From Bradyrhizobium sp. AZCC 2262 (GTDB taxonomy: Bacteria; Pseudomonadota; Alphaproteobacteria; Rhizobiales; Xanthobacteraceae): a stretch of DNA of 64,000 bases. Position numbers and translations under genes: made by a program. This document shows positions 16,355 to 23,065 of this stretch, piece by piece. The number at the start of each line of letters is the position of its first letter. The stretch's first letter is position 1. The stretch covers positions 3,224,001 through 3,288,000 of the forward strand of contig NZ_JAZHRT010000001.1 in NCBI RefSeq assembly GCF_036924535.1, written 5' to 3'. The notes below the pieces were generated by a model that was not told the DNA's origin, made no database searches, and was given only the letters and a program-made list of their open reading frames with translations.

Positions 16355-17879
16355 AGCTTGTGACGCTTTTGGCCGCTGCGGAGCTTTGGAGCGAGGTGGC
16401 GGCTGCTCGTCGGGGCAAATGGCGGTTTTGGGGTTTGAGTTTGTCGATGAGCTCTCGTTTATGCACTGCAGAGGCGGTTGCCTTGCAGGATGTTGTTGGT
16501 GAGGGCGTACCAGAGCACGACGGCGCGGACCTTTTCGATGCCGCGCACGGTTAATTGCCGCAGGTCCCAGTTGCGCCAGCGGGCATGGATGCACTCGCAA
16601 ATCGAACGGGGCTTGTACCGGGCCTTGCCCGCTTCGCTCGCCATTCGCGCGCGCCAGGCCAGTACCCCCGGGCCGTCGCCGCGCCGCGGCAGGTACGGAT
16701 CGGTGCCGTGCTTGGATTGAGTGGGCGGACAAAAGACCTCGACGCCCTCGGCATGCGCCCATTCGATGTCCTCCGCGCTGCCAAAGCCGCCATCGACGAG
16801 ATGGTCTTTGGGCAGACCGCCAGGGCGCGTGCGCTGCCGCTCCAGCATGGGACGCATCAGGCCGCGGTCGGACCCGGTGTTGCAAATCCTGGTGTCAACG
16901 ACGATCTGCTGGCCGGCCGCACTCGTTACCTGCACGTTGTAAGCTGGGCGGAAGCCGCCGTCGGCCATCTTCATGACCCGTGCATCGGCGTCCGTCGTGG
17001 ATGCGCGCGGCTCCTTCGGCTTCTTGCCATTGCCGCGCTTTTCTTCGCGCTCCTTGCGCTGCTGCTTGATCTCGGCCAGCGCCGTCTGCGCCGCTTTCAC
17101 GCGCGCGCGGCGCTCCCGCGCGGCTCGCTCCTTGGCCGCCCGGGTGCGCTGATTGCTGGCGTCCGAGCGTGTATCGACCTCGCGCTTGAGATCTTCCACC
17201 GCTGCCTCAGCCTGTGCCAGGTGCCGGTCGAGTGTCGCCTCGCGCCGGAACGAGGCGGCTCCCGCGCTGGCCCGGACCCGCACCCCATCCTGCGCCAGCG
17301 TCTCCAGATTGACGAGGCCAGCCTTCGCCAGCGCCGCCAGATGCTCGCTGAGCAGCCGGTCCAGCAGATCGGCGCAACCGACCCGGAAGTCCGCCAGCAT
17401 GTGATAGTTCACCGACACGCCACCGCACAGCCAACGATAGGCATCGTGGCTCTCGCACAGCCGCTCCAAGGCGCGTGCGCTGCCAACGCCCTCGCTGGTG
17501 GCATAGAGCCACAGCGCCAGCAAAAGCCGCGGCGATGTCGCGGGGTGACCGGGGCGGTCGCCCCTGGCTTTGATCCGGTTCTCCAGTTCACTCAGATCAA
17601 GCTCTTCGACATAAGACCAGATCAGGCGCACCGGATGGTCTTCCCCGATCAGGCTCTCGATATCCACCGCGCGCAACGCGATCTGGTCGCGTTGCGGTTC
17701 ACGCAGCCGCGGCGCGCCGAGCGGCGCCGCTTCGGCTTGCGGCTTCGCCTGATCCGGCAGGTCTCCAAACAATTCATCGGCAGCCATCATCGCCTCCCGC
17801 GAATCCATATCGCCAGAGAATCACACTGCATTAGCTATCGGCTAGACTGGCTTGCCCGACGTCAAAAAAATCACACTCT
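16355..17879 (-). mobile_element. IS1182-family insertion sequence, complete
   Basis: The element is about 1525 bp with one transposase gene. Its ends form an imperfect inverted repeat: AGCTTGTGACGCTTTTGGC at the left and, on the reverse strand, AGAGTGTGATTTTTTTGAC at the right (13 of 19 match). It is flanked by CTGAG on both sides (16350-16354 and 17880-17884), consistent with a short target duplication. It has landed inside a palindromic dispersed repeat, whose left end (ccgtcaccctgag) and right part are now separated. The transposase frame is intact, so the insertion is probably recent. Confidence 0.8.
16459..17808 (-). CDS. IS1182-family transposase
   Basis: The 449-residue DDE transposase is full length. 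The N-terminal domain has the IS1182 pattern DHPVRLIWSYVEELDLSEL and HPATSPRLLLALWLYATSEG. A basic coiled coil (about 195-260) carries an REREEKRGNGKK-type segment, after which the catalytic region has DADARVMK, IVVDTRICNTGSDRGLM, LVDGGFGS and the Arg/Lys-rich C-terminal block. The predicted start is ATG 17808; ATG 17787-17790 has a closer GGGAGG. No frameshift is needed for expression. Confidence 0.92.
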   Translation of the reverse strand: MDSREAMMAADELFGDLPDQAKPQAEAAPLGAPRLREPQRDQIALRAVDIESLIGEDHPVRLIWSYVEELDLSELENRIKARGDRPGHPATSPRLLLALWLYATSEGVGSARALERLCESHDAYRWLCGGVSVNYHMLADFRVGCADLLDRLLSEHLAALAKAGLVNLETLAQDGVRVRASAGAASFRREATLDRHLAQAEAAVEDLKREVDTRSDASNQRTRAAKERAARERRARVKAAQTALAEIKQQRKEREEKRGNGKKPKEPRASTTDADARVMKMADGGFRPAYNVQVTSAAGQQIVVDTRICNTGSDRGLMRPMLERQRTRPGGLPKDHLVDGGFGSAEDIEWAHAEGVEVFCPPTQSKHGTDPYLPRRGDGPGVLAWRARMASEAGKARYKPRSICECIHARWRNWDLRQLTVRGIEKVRAVVLWYALTNNILQGNRLCSA

Positions 17880-17985
17880 CTGAGGAGGCCGCAACGCGGC
17901 CGTCTCGAAGGGCGACGGCCCGACTGGGGCCGTTCACCCTTCGAGGCTCGCTGCGCTCGCACCTCAGGATGACGGGTCGAGAGGC
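17880..17985. repeat. Right part of a palindromic repeat split by the IS1182 element
   Basis: The segment contains ctgaggaggccgcaacgcgg and later cacccttcgaggctcgctgc and cacctcaggatgacgg. The outer arms (ccgtcaccctgag at 16342-16354 and cctcaggatgacgg at 17972-17985) are complementary, showing that the IS interrupted one palindrome. This repeat type (CCTCAxxCTGAGG with CTTCGAGGCTCGC) is common in Bradyrhizobium genomes. Confidence 0.7.
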
Positions 17986-17998
17986 ACGCTGGTCAGCC

Positions 17999-19024
17999 TC
18001 ATGCCATCGCGCGCTGCGGCAACAGCTCCGCAATCTGGATCGCATTCAGCGCCGCGCCCTTCAGCAACTGATCGGCCGAGACGAACATCGAGATCGAATG
18101 GCCGCTAGCGTCGCTGAGATCCTTGCGGATGCGGCCGACGAGAACGTCGTCCTGGCCCGACGCATCGATCGGCATCGGGAAGTAGTTCCTGGCGCGGTCG
18201 TCGACGATCTTGACGCCCGGTGCGTTGGCCAGGATCGCGCGCACGTCAGCTTCCGTGATCAGCTTTTCGCATTCGAAGGTGATCGCCTCGCAATGGGCGC
18301 GCAGCACCGGCACGCGCACGCAGGTGACGCCGATGGCGATCTTGTCATCCTCGAAGATCTTGCGGGTCTCCTTGATGACCTTGGTCTCTTCGTCGTTATA
18401 GCCGGTCTCGGGATCAACAGCCGTGTTGTGGCTGAACAGGTTGAAGGCGTAGGGGTGCGGGATCGCCTTGGGCTGGAAGGCGCGGCCTTCGAGATGAGCG
18501 CGGGTCGATTCCACCAGCTCCTGCATCACGGCGGCACCGCCGCCGCTCGCCGCCTGATAGGTCGACAGGATGACGCGCTTGATGCGGTTCTGCCGGTGGA
18601 TTGGCCACAGCGGCACCAGCGCGGTGATCGCCGAACAGTTCGGGACGGCGATGATGCCCTTGTGCTCCCGGATGCGGCCCGCGTTGATCTCCGGGATCAC
18701 CAGCGGCACGTTCGGGTCCATGCGGAAAGCCGAGGAATTGTCGATCACGACCGCGCCGGCCCTGACGGCCGCAGGTGAGAACTTCCAGGAGGTGCTGCTA
18801 CCTGCCGAGAACAGCGCGATGTCGACGCCCTCGAACGACTTTTCGGTGAGCTCCTCGATCACGATCCTCTCGCCCCGGAAATCGACGGTCTTGCCGGCCG
18901 AGCGGGCGCTCGCCAGCGCCTTGAGCTTGCGCACGGGAAAACCGCGCCGGTTCATGGTGGCGATGAATTCGGCGCCGACAGCGCCGGTAACGCCGGCAAT
19001 GGCAACAACGGGTTCGTGGCTCAC
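17999..19024 (-). CDS. asd: Aspartate-semialdehyde dehydrogenase
   Basis: Asd reduces aspartyl phosphate to aspartate semialdehyde, the branch point to lysine, threonine, methionine and diaminopimelate. The 341-residue enzyme has the NADP-binding GVTGAVG near the N-terminus, the active-site Cys130 in VPNCSAI, and the conserved STYQAASGGG and CVRVPVLRAHCEA blocks. It starts with GTG at 19024 with AGAGGA upstream. A promoter, a 23-codon ORF and an intrinsic terminator lie directly upstream, suggesting attenuation. The IS1182 insertion is about 120 bases past its stop. Confidence 0.96.
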   Translation of the reverse strand: MSHEPVVAIAGVTGAVGAEFIATMNRRGFPVRKLKALASARSAGKTVDFRGERIVIEELTEKSFEGVDIALFSAGSSTSWKFSPAAVRAGAVVIDNSSAFRMDPNVPLVIPEINAGRIREHKGIIAVPNCSAITALVPLWPIHRQNRIKRVILSTYQAASGGGAAVMQELVESTRAHLEGRAFQPKAIPHPYAFNLFSHNTAVDPETGYNDEETKVIKETRKIFEDDKIAIGVTCVRVPVLRAHCEAITFECEKLITEADVRAILANAPGVKIVDDRARNYFPMPIDASGQDDVLVGRIRKDLSDASGHSISMFVSADQLLKGAALNAIQIAELLPQRAMA

Positions 19025-19063
19025 GGGTCTATCCTCTTTGGTTGAGCATCAATGCTGCGGGCA

Positions 19064-19097
19064 ATAAAAAAGCCCCGGTCCTTTTCAGGCGGGGCTT
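19064..19097 (-). terminator. Intrinsic terminator between a 23-codon leader ORF and asd
   Basis: On the minus strand, AAGCCCCG and CGGGGCTT form an 8-bp stem with a 12-base loop, followed by TTTTTTATT. It lies 40 bases before the asd start and 26 bases after the 23-codon ORF. If it works efficiently it would cut off asd transcription from the upstream promoter, unless readthrough is regulated. Confidence 0.75.
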
Positions 19098-19122
19098 CGG
19101 TTCAGATAACGCGATCGTTCGA

Positions 19123-19194
19123 CTACGCGCGCACGGCTCCCGAGCCCCCGGAGGGTGCTTTGGTTTTCGCGGTCGCTTTGGTCGAAGTCGTCAT
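19123..19194 (-). CDS. 23-residue Thr/Lys-rich peptide ORF upstream of asd
   Basis: The ORF encodes MTTSTKATAKTKAPSGGSGA plus VRA. Of the first 12 residues, five are Thr and three are Lys, both end products of the pathway that Asd feeds. A promoter (-35 TTGACG, 17-base spacer, -10 CATAAG) ends eight bases before the ATG, so the message may be leaderless. A terminator follows. This is the arrangement of an amino-acid attenuator leader, although the Thr codons are not contiguous and no alternative antiterminator has been worked out. It could also be an unrelated microprotein. Confidence 0.45.
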   Translation of the reverse strand: MTTSTKATAKTKAPSGGSGAVRA

Positions 19195-19202
19195 GGGGCG
19201 GA

Positions 19203-19231
19203 CTTATGCGGCAGCTTTGAACTGCCGTCAA
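19203..19231 (-). promoter_or_regulatory. Sigma-70-type promoter with palindromic spacer upstream of asd leader
   Basis: TTGACG (19226-19231) and CATAAG (19203-19208) are separated by 17 bases, close to the housekeeping consensus. The spacer contains GGCAG-TTCAAAG-CTGCC, a palindrome placed where a repressor would block polymerase. The predicted transcription start falls at or next to the ATG of the 23-codon ORF. Confidence 0.6.
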
Positions 19232-19278
19232 CGGGTTTTGGCCTCATCCGCGGCTGCAACGGGGGCAGACGAGCCCCA

Positions 19279-19884
19279 TCATCGCCGCCCTGCCGCGCCG
19301 GGAGGCTCGAGGATCACCTCCTTCAGGTCGCTGCCACTCATGACGACGATTGCGAAATTCAGCCGGCCGCGTTCGCGGATCAGGCCGCCGCTGATGGCCT
19401 TGCCCGACGCCGCCTGCTCGGCCACGCGAATGGCATCCGCCAGGCGGTGCCGGATCGTTCTGAGGGCAGCGAGGTTGCTGCGGTCCTCGGCATCAAGTTC
19501 CTTCAGGGGCAGGGCAGCTTCGCCGCCGACGATCTTGCCGGTCCTGGCGTCGATGGCGTGGTGCCAGACGCGGTCATTGTGAAGGGTCTTTACCCGGTAG
19601 ACCGGTGCATCCGATGCGCCGTCGAAGCTGACATCGGCGGTCGTCGCGCCGGCATGCAGGGCTTCGGCGATGGCCATCGCCTGGCTCAGCGAGACAGCCG
19701 ACCCGCGGAAAAGCGCAAGCTCGCGGCTGACCGCCTGCTGGTCGGACGCGGCGCCATCGCCGGCCTCATTGCCGAGCGAGGCTGGCTCGCTGATCGGCGA
19801 CGCGATGGCATAGGCCGGGGCAGGGAGGATGATCGCCACCAGGGCGATTGCAAGCAACTGTCTCCAACATCTCGGCGTACGCAT
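19279..19884 (-). CDS. Exported PepSY-like protein
   Basis: The protein (201 residues from ATG 19884, with GGAGA seven bases upstream; ATG 19899 is possible) has a signal peptide ending near PAYA. The mature part has two PepSY-like units. The first contains VSLSQAMAIAEALHAGATTADVSF with WHHAIDARTGKIV, and the second TIRHRLADAIRVAEQAASGKAI with LNFAIVVMSGSDLKEVIL. PepSY proteins often inhibit peptidases or sense envelope signals. A candidate structured RNA and an operator lie just upstream. Confidence 0.85.
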   Translation of the reverse strand: MRTPRCWRQLLAIALVAIILPAPAYAIASPISEPASLGNEAGDGAASDQQAVSRELALFRGSAVSLSQAMAIAEALHAGATTADVSFDGASDAPVYRVKTLHNDRVWHHAIDARTGKIVGGEAALPLKELDAEDRSNLAALRTIRHRLADAIRVAEQAASGKAISGGLIRERGRLNFAIVVMSGSDLKEVILEPPGAAGRR

Positions 19885-19944
19885 GTTTGCAGTCTCCATC
19901 CTTGAGCCTGTCTCTAACGGCCGAGGGGCCGGATCGTCTTGTAC

Positions 19945-20080
19945 AAAAATGCGGCCGACCCCTTGGAGGTATATGGGTCGGCCGCGGAACGTCGCAAACG
20001 GGGCTGTACCACCGTTTGCGGCGATCGAAGCGGCGCGAGCCCCGCCGGGACTGGAGAGCAGGAACCCGCACTTCGCTTAT
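19945..20080 (-). ncRNA. Candidate structured RNA between tetR and the PepSY gene
   Basis: A promoter at 20087-20115 would start a minus-strand RNA near 20080. It would contain a perfect 9-bp stem CGCAAACGG/CCGTTTGCG (19993-20020), then a perfect 11-bp stem GCGGCCGACCC/GGGTCGGCCGC (19951-19985) followed by ATTTTTG. The loop of the second stem is ATATACCTCCAAG, which displays ACCTCC, an anti-Shine-Dalgarno motif. It could be a small RNA, a regulated leader of the PepSY gene, or simply the tetR terminator with an internal promoter. Confidence 0.45.
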
Positions 20081-20115
20081 AACAAAACCATACCGTATCG
20101 TTTTGTTTCGGTCAA
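20081..20115 (-). promoter_or_regulatory. Promoter overlapped by a TetR-type palindromic operator (copy 1)
   Basis: On the minus strand TTGACC (20110-20115) and TATGGT (20087-20092) are 17 bases apart. The spacer and -10 are covered by the palindrome AAAACCATACCGTATCGTTTT (20084-20104), extended by AAC and GTTT arms. Nearly the same palindrome lies at 22295-22319 upstream of the patatin gene. Placement over a promoter is what a TetR repressor site would show, and a tetR gene lies adjacent. Confidence 0.65.
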
Positions 20116-20164
20116 GGATGCCGCCGTGCCGTCCCGCGCGCAAAACTCCGTTCTCACGGAATTG

Positions 20165-20941
20165 TCAGCGAGAAGGGCGCCGCCGAATGGTTCCCTTGGG
20201 GATGGACTGAACGCGGCTCGATGGCCCAAGCGCACCGGCCAGGAACAGCCTGATCGCCGAGCGCATGCGTTTTTCGGCGGACTTCATTTCCAGCGGCGTT
20301 CCGAACGTCGCCATGCGGTGCGTGTGACCGACGACCACGTCGAGAAAGACCTCAGCCGCGATGCCGGTGTCCTCGACGTCCATGGCGCCTTGTGCGACCA
20401 ATTTATCAAAGAAGCGCGCGGTCGTGGACACGGCCTTCAACCAGCCTTCCTCCTTGCCGAGTTTGGCAATGTCGGGAAAGTTGATGGCCTGTGACGTCAT
20501 CATGCGGCTGAACGCGACGGCATCGGGTCCGCAGGTAAACATCAGCATCTCGCGCCCGACCTCGATCAGGCGCTGCTCGACTGAAATGTCCGAGGAACGC
20601 GTGAGCTGCATCTCCGCCGCTTCGGCAAGCGGAGCAAGCCAGCGCGCAATTTCGCGCCTCAGCACCTCCGCAAACAGCCCGCGCTTGTCGCCGTAGCGCG
20701 AATAGACGGTGGGCTTGCTGACCCGGGCTGCTTCCGCAACCGCATCGAGCGAGGTCGCATCGTAGCCCCGGTCCAGGAAAAGACGGGTGGCAACTTCGAT
20801 CAGCCGCTGATCGCGCTCGATGGCGGCGCTTTTCGTCGGCCGGCCGCCGCGCGATTTTGAAATGTCTCGTCTTGCCGGTCTGGCCTTGGTCGCAGTCAAT
20901 CCCATGCCCATTGATTCCTGCGCGGTCGTGATATCAGTCAT
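20165..20941 (-). CDS. TetR-family transcriptional regulator
   Basis: The 258-residue protein has a basic N-terminal extension of about 40 residues with several Lys/Arg. The TetR DNA-binding domain follows: LIEVATRLFLDRGYDATSLD, then VAEAARVSKPTVYSRYGDKR at about 65-85. The C-terminal ligand domain (about 95-235) is of AefR-like type (GREMLMFTCGPDAVAFSRMM). A start at ATG 20911 is possible. It lies about 100 bases downstream of the patatin gene on the same strand and probably shares its transcript. Its likely operators are the ATAC(C/G)GTAT palindromes at 20081 and 22295. A separate TGGCC-N5-GGCCA palindrome sits at 20982-20996. Confidence 0.9.
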   Translation of the reverse strand: MTDITTAQESMGMGLTATKARPARRDISKSRGGRPTKSAAIERDQRLIEVATRLFLDRGYDATSLDAVAEAARVSKPTVYSRYGDKRGLFAEVLRREIARWLAPLAEAAEMQLTRSSDISVEQRLIEVGREMLMFTCGPDAVAFSRMMTSQAINFPDIAKLGKEEGWLKAVSTTARFFDKLVAQGAMDVEDTGIAAEVFLDVVVGHTHRMATFGTPLEMKSAEKRMRSAIRLFLAGALGPSSRVQSIPKGTIRRRPSR

Positions 20942-21041
20942 TGTTCTATAACGCGCTGTAGGAGGGGCGTCATCGCCAATCTGGCCGAATTGGCCATGTC
21001 ATCAACGGTCCAGGTAGCTCGTCGTTCCGCTCCTGCGTGGT

Positions 21042-22220
21042 TCACGGAAGCGTCGAGACCCAGGCCCGGCCCGACGCAGCCTTCTCATAGCCATGCTGAT
21101 AAAGGGCGCGCATATAGGCGGTGTCGAATCCCTCCGAGCGCGATGCGGGATAGTCGCGCTCAATATAGGACAGATGGAAGCCCCATCGATTGCGCTTGGC
21201 GAAATCGTAGGTGGAGAAGATGACCGAGCGCGTCTGTGACTGGGTGATCGACGACAGGCTGCGTGAGGCGACATCGAGCGTGCTGTTGGACACGAGCTCA
21301 AAAGTTCGTTCGAGCTTCTTGTTGACGAGGATGTAGATGTTCATCCGGCTGTTTCCGGGCAGACGGCCCTGGAAGAGCAGGGCATCCGGCAACGTCAGGA
21401 CCGGAGCGGTCACGCCGCCGTCGACATGCATCTCCTCAAAGCGCCGGCCCTGGCCCTCGGCTTCGATCAGGATCGGCGGGAAGACCAGGGGAATGCTGGC
21501 CGAGGCCGCCATCACGTCGCGAAACAGGACCAGCGCCTCCGGTGAACCGACGGCAGCGATTTTCCCCATGTCCCAAACGACCGTGCGTTGGGTGTCGAGA
21601 TCGGTCGTCACCACGAGCAGTTTTCGGCCCTTGGCATTTTCGCGTGCAACGGCGGCCAGGATCTCCGGCCCGACATAGCGGGCCACCAGCTCGCGCAGTC
21701 GCTTGTTGCCGAACAGACCGGACCCGAACAGCACGCGGATGATGCTGGGATCATCGAGCAGGCTCGAAGCTATGCCGCTGGTATAGACCTCCCGCAGCGT
21801 GTCGTCGTATTGGGATCCGAGAAACGCAAAGGGCGCAATCAGGCCGCCGGTGCTTACGCCTGAGACGACCGAGAAGGTCGGGCGGGTGCCGGCTGCGGTC
21901 CAGCCGTTCAACACGCCCACGCCATAGGCGCCATCGGCGCCGCCGCCGGAGAGCGCAAGATAGGTCCTGCTCGAGGAGAGGTCGTCTTTCTCGAAACGGA
22001 ATTTTGTGACGGGTTCGTCGGTGTAGCGCCGCAGGCCGTCGAGCTCGAGCACACGGGAGCCAGAGGCCTCCGCAGCGCTGTAGGGCGTCCGCGGCAGGGA
22101 CGTGCAGGCGGCGAGCGCGAGGCTGCACAGCAGGACGGCTGACCGGAGCAGGCGTGAGCCTGTCCTCCCAGTCCGGCCGTCGGAGCGGACTGATCCAGTC
22201 AGGAAAGAGGGGAAGGGCAT
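21042..22220 (-). CDS. Patatin-like phospholipase, predicted lipoprotein
   Basis: The 392-residue protein has a lipoprotein signal with lipobox LALAAC (Cys39). The patatin catalytic elements are complete: oxyanion hole GGGADGAYG (about 92-100), nucleophile Ser123 in GVSTGG, and the dyad Asp in HVDGG near residue 270. It should hydrolyse lipid acyl esters at the inner or outer membrane. The promoter overlaps a palindromic operator about 75 bases upstream, and tetR follows downstream. Confidence 0.92.
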   Translation of the reverse strand: MPFPSFLTGSVRSDGRTGRTGSRLLRSAVLLCSLALAACTSLPRTPYSAAEASGSRVLELDGLRRYTDEPVTKFRFEKDDLSSSRTYLALSGGGADGAYGVGVLNGWTAAGTRPTFSVVSGVSTGGLIAPFAFLGSQYDDTLREVYTSGIASSLLDDPSIIRVLFGSGLFGNKRLRELVARYVGPEILAAVARENAKGRKLLVVTTDLDTQRTVVWDMGKIAAVGSPEALVLFRDVMAASASIPLVFPPILIEAEGQGRRFEEMHVDGGVTAPVLTLPDALLFQGRLPGNSRMNIYILVNKKLERTFELVSNSTLDVASRSLSSITQSQTRSVIFSTYDFAKRNRWGFHLSYIERDYPASRSEGFDTAYMRALYQHGYEKAASGRAWVSTLP

Positions 22221-22294
22221 TCGCCGTCAGTCACCGTACACACGCACTTGCCGCCGCCGGCCTCATCGCTAGCGGCGTTTCGTGCCCCGTTCAT

Positions 22295-22324
22295 AAAACT
22301 ATACGGTATCGTTTTGTTTAACAA
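22295..22324 (-). promoter_or_regulatory. Promoter and TetR-type palindromic operator (copy 2) of the patatin gene
   Basis: AAAACTATACGGTATCGTTTT (22295-22315) is a palindrome nearly identical to the one at 20084-20104. On the minus strand TTGTTA (22319-22324) and TATAGT (22298-22303) could form a promoter with a 15-base spacer under the operator. The site lies about 75 bases before the patatin start. Confidence 0.6.
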
Positions 22325-22421
22325 GCGGGAGGCTGAGGCGCCCGGGCGGCTCAATTGTGTCCGGCGTGGGACACGGGCTTTTCGCCCACCCATACGCGCT
22401 TTTTAGTGTTTACCTGGCGCC

Positions 22422-22754
22422 TTAGCGCCAGGCTGCCGGCTCGCAGGGAGGATTATTCCACGGACCTCCGGCAAACTGGCCACTGTCTGGAGCCCGGACG
22501 CAGTGAACGACGCGGGAGGGAGGGATGGCTGCGCCGTTTCTGTCGCGCCACGCCGCCCTGGTGCGGGTTGCCGGTTCGCAGGGAGGATTATTCCACGGAC
22601 CTCCGGCAAACTGGCCAGTGTCTGGAGCCCGGATGCAGTGAACGACGCGGGAGGGATGGATGGCTGCGCCGTTTTTGTCGTACCATGCCGCCATGGCCGG
22701 ATTAGCGAACATGGCCGCGGCGATCAGTCCTAGCGAAACAAGCTTCTTACTCAT
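22422..22754 (-). CDS. Small exported protein made of two tandem near-identical 45-residue units
   Basis: The 110-residue product has a signal peptide (MSKKLVSLGLIAAAMFANPA, cut near AMA). Two copies of a unit follow, with core RVVHC-(I/V)-RAPD-(T/S)-GQFAGGP, each with two Cys and ending WNNPPCEP. ATG 22754 has GGAG eight bases upstream. The units differ at few positions, showing a recent in-frame duplication of 135 bases. No family was recognised. A perfect FNR/FixK-type box lies upstream, so expression may rise at low oxygen. Confidence 0.8.
   Translation of the reverse strand: MSKKLVSLGLIAAAMFANPAMAAWYDKNGAAIHPSRVVHCIRAPDTGQFAGGPWNNPPCEPATRTRAAWRDRNGAAIPPSRVVHCVRAPDSGQFAGGPWNNPPCEPAAWR
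22434..22703. repeat. 135-bp tandem duplication inside the exported-protein gene
   Basis: Bases 22434-22568 and 22569-22703 are near-identical direct repeats of exactly 45 codons each. Runs such as ggaggattattccacggacc are identical in both. The high DNA identity at third codon positions points to a recent duplication or gene conversion. Confidence 0.9.
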
Positions 22755-22814
22755 TTGCGCGTCTCCATATGATATCAGTGATGGAACGACTGCGACGAGA
22801 GACATCATCAAGTG

Positions 22815-22828
22815 TTGATCTATATCAA
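22815..22828. promoter_or_regulatory. FNR/FixK-type binding site TTGATCTATATCAA
   Basis: The palindrome matches the FNR/FixK consensus TTGAT-N4-ATCAA perfectly. Its centre is about 67 bases upstream of the start of the minus-strand exported protein at 22754, so with a -41.5 site the transcript would begin near 22780. In Bradyrhizobium, FixK2 uses TTG(A/C)-N6-(T/G)CAA boxes. It also lies within the 311-base gap before tgt, but more than 230 bases from that gene. Confidence 0.65.
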
Positions 22829-23065
22829 CCTCGTTCCCGAATACGGCGGCTGATGACCGCTCTGGGTCATCGCTACTGAAATAGGGTATCCGCGCGACGT
22901 CCGCTTTCCTCCCAATAGCTACCGTAATATCGCGCCAACTGAGGCAAAGTGCCGAGTTTTATCCAGCTGCAAGGGAGCCCGAGTGTTTCCGTGTTGGGCA
23001 CCAAGCGTCAGATTTCATCCACTGGGCGGTTGATTGGCCGTTCTCGGCACGCAATAAGCAGCGCC

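Noticed and set aside
16555..17883. Plus-strand ORF of 442 codons opposite the IS1182 transposase
   Set aside because: The minus-strand transposase motifs are complete; the plus reading is a shadow.
16342..17985. Composite transposon flanking asd
   Set aside because: Only one IS copy with its own inverted repeats is present; no second copy lies within the window.
22434..22703. CRISPR-like array
   Set aside because: The repeats are two 135-bp coding units in one frame, with no spacers and no cas genes.
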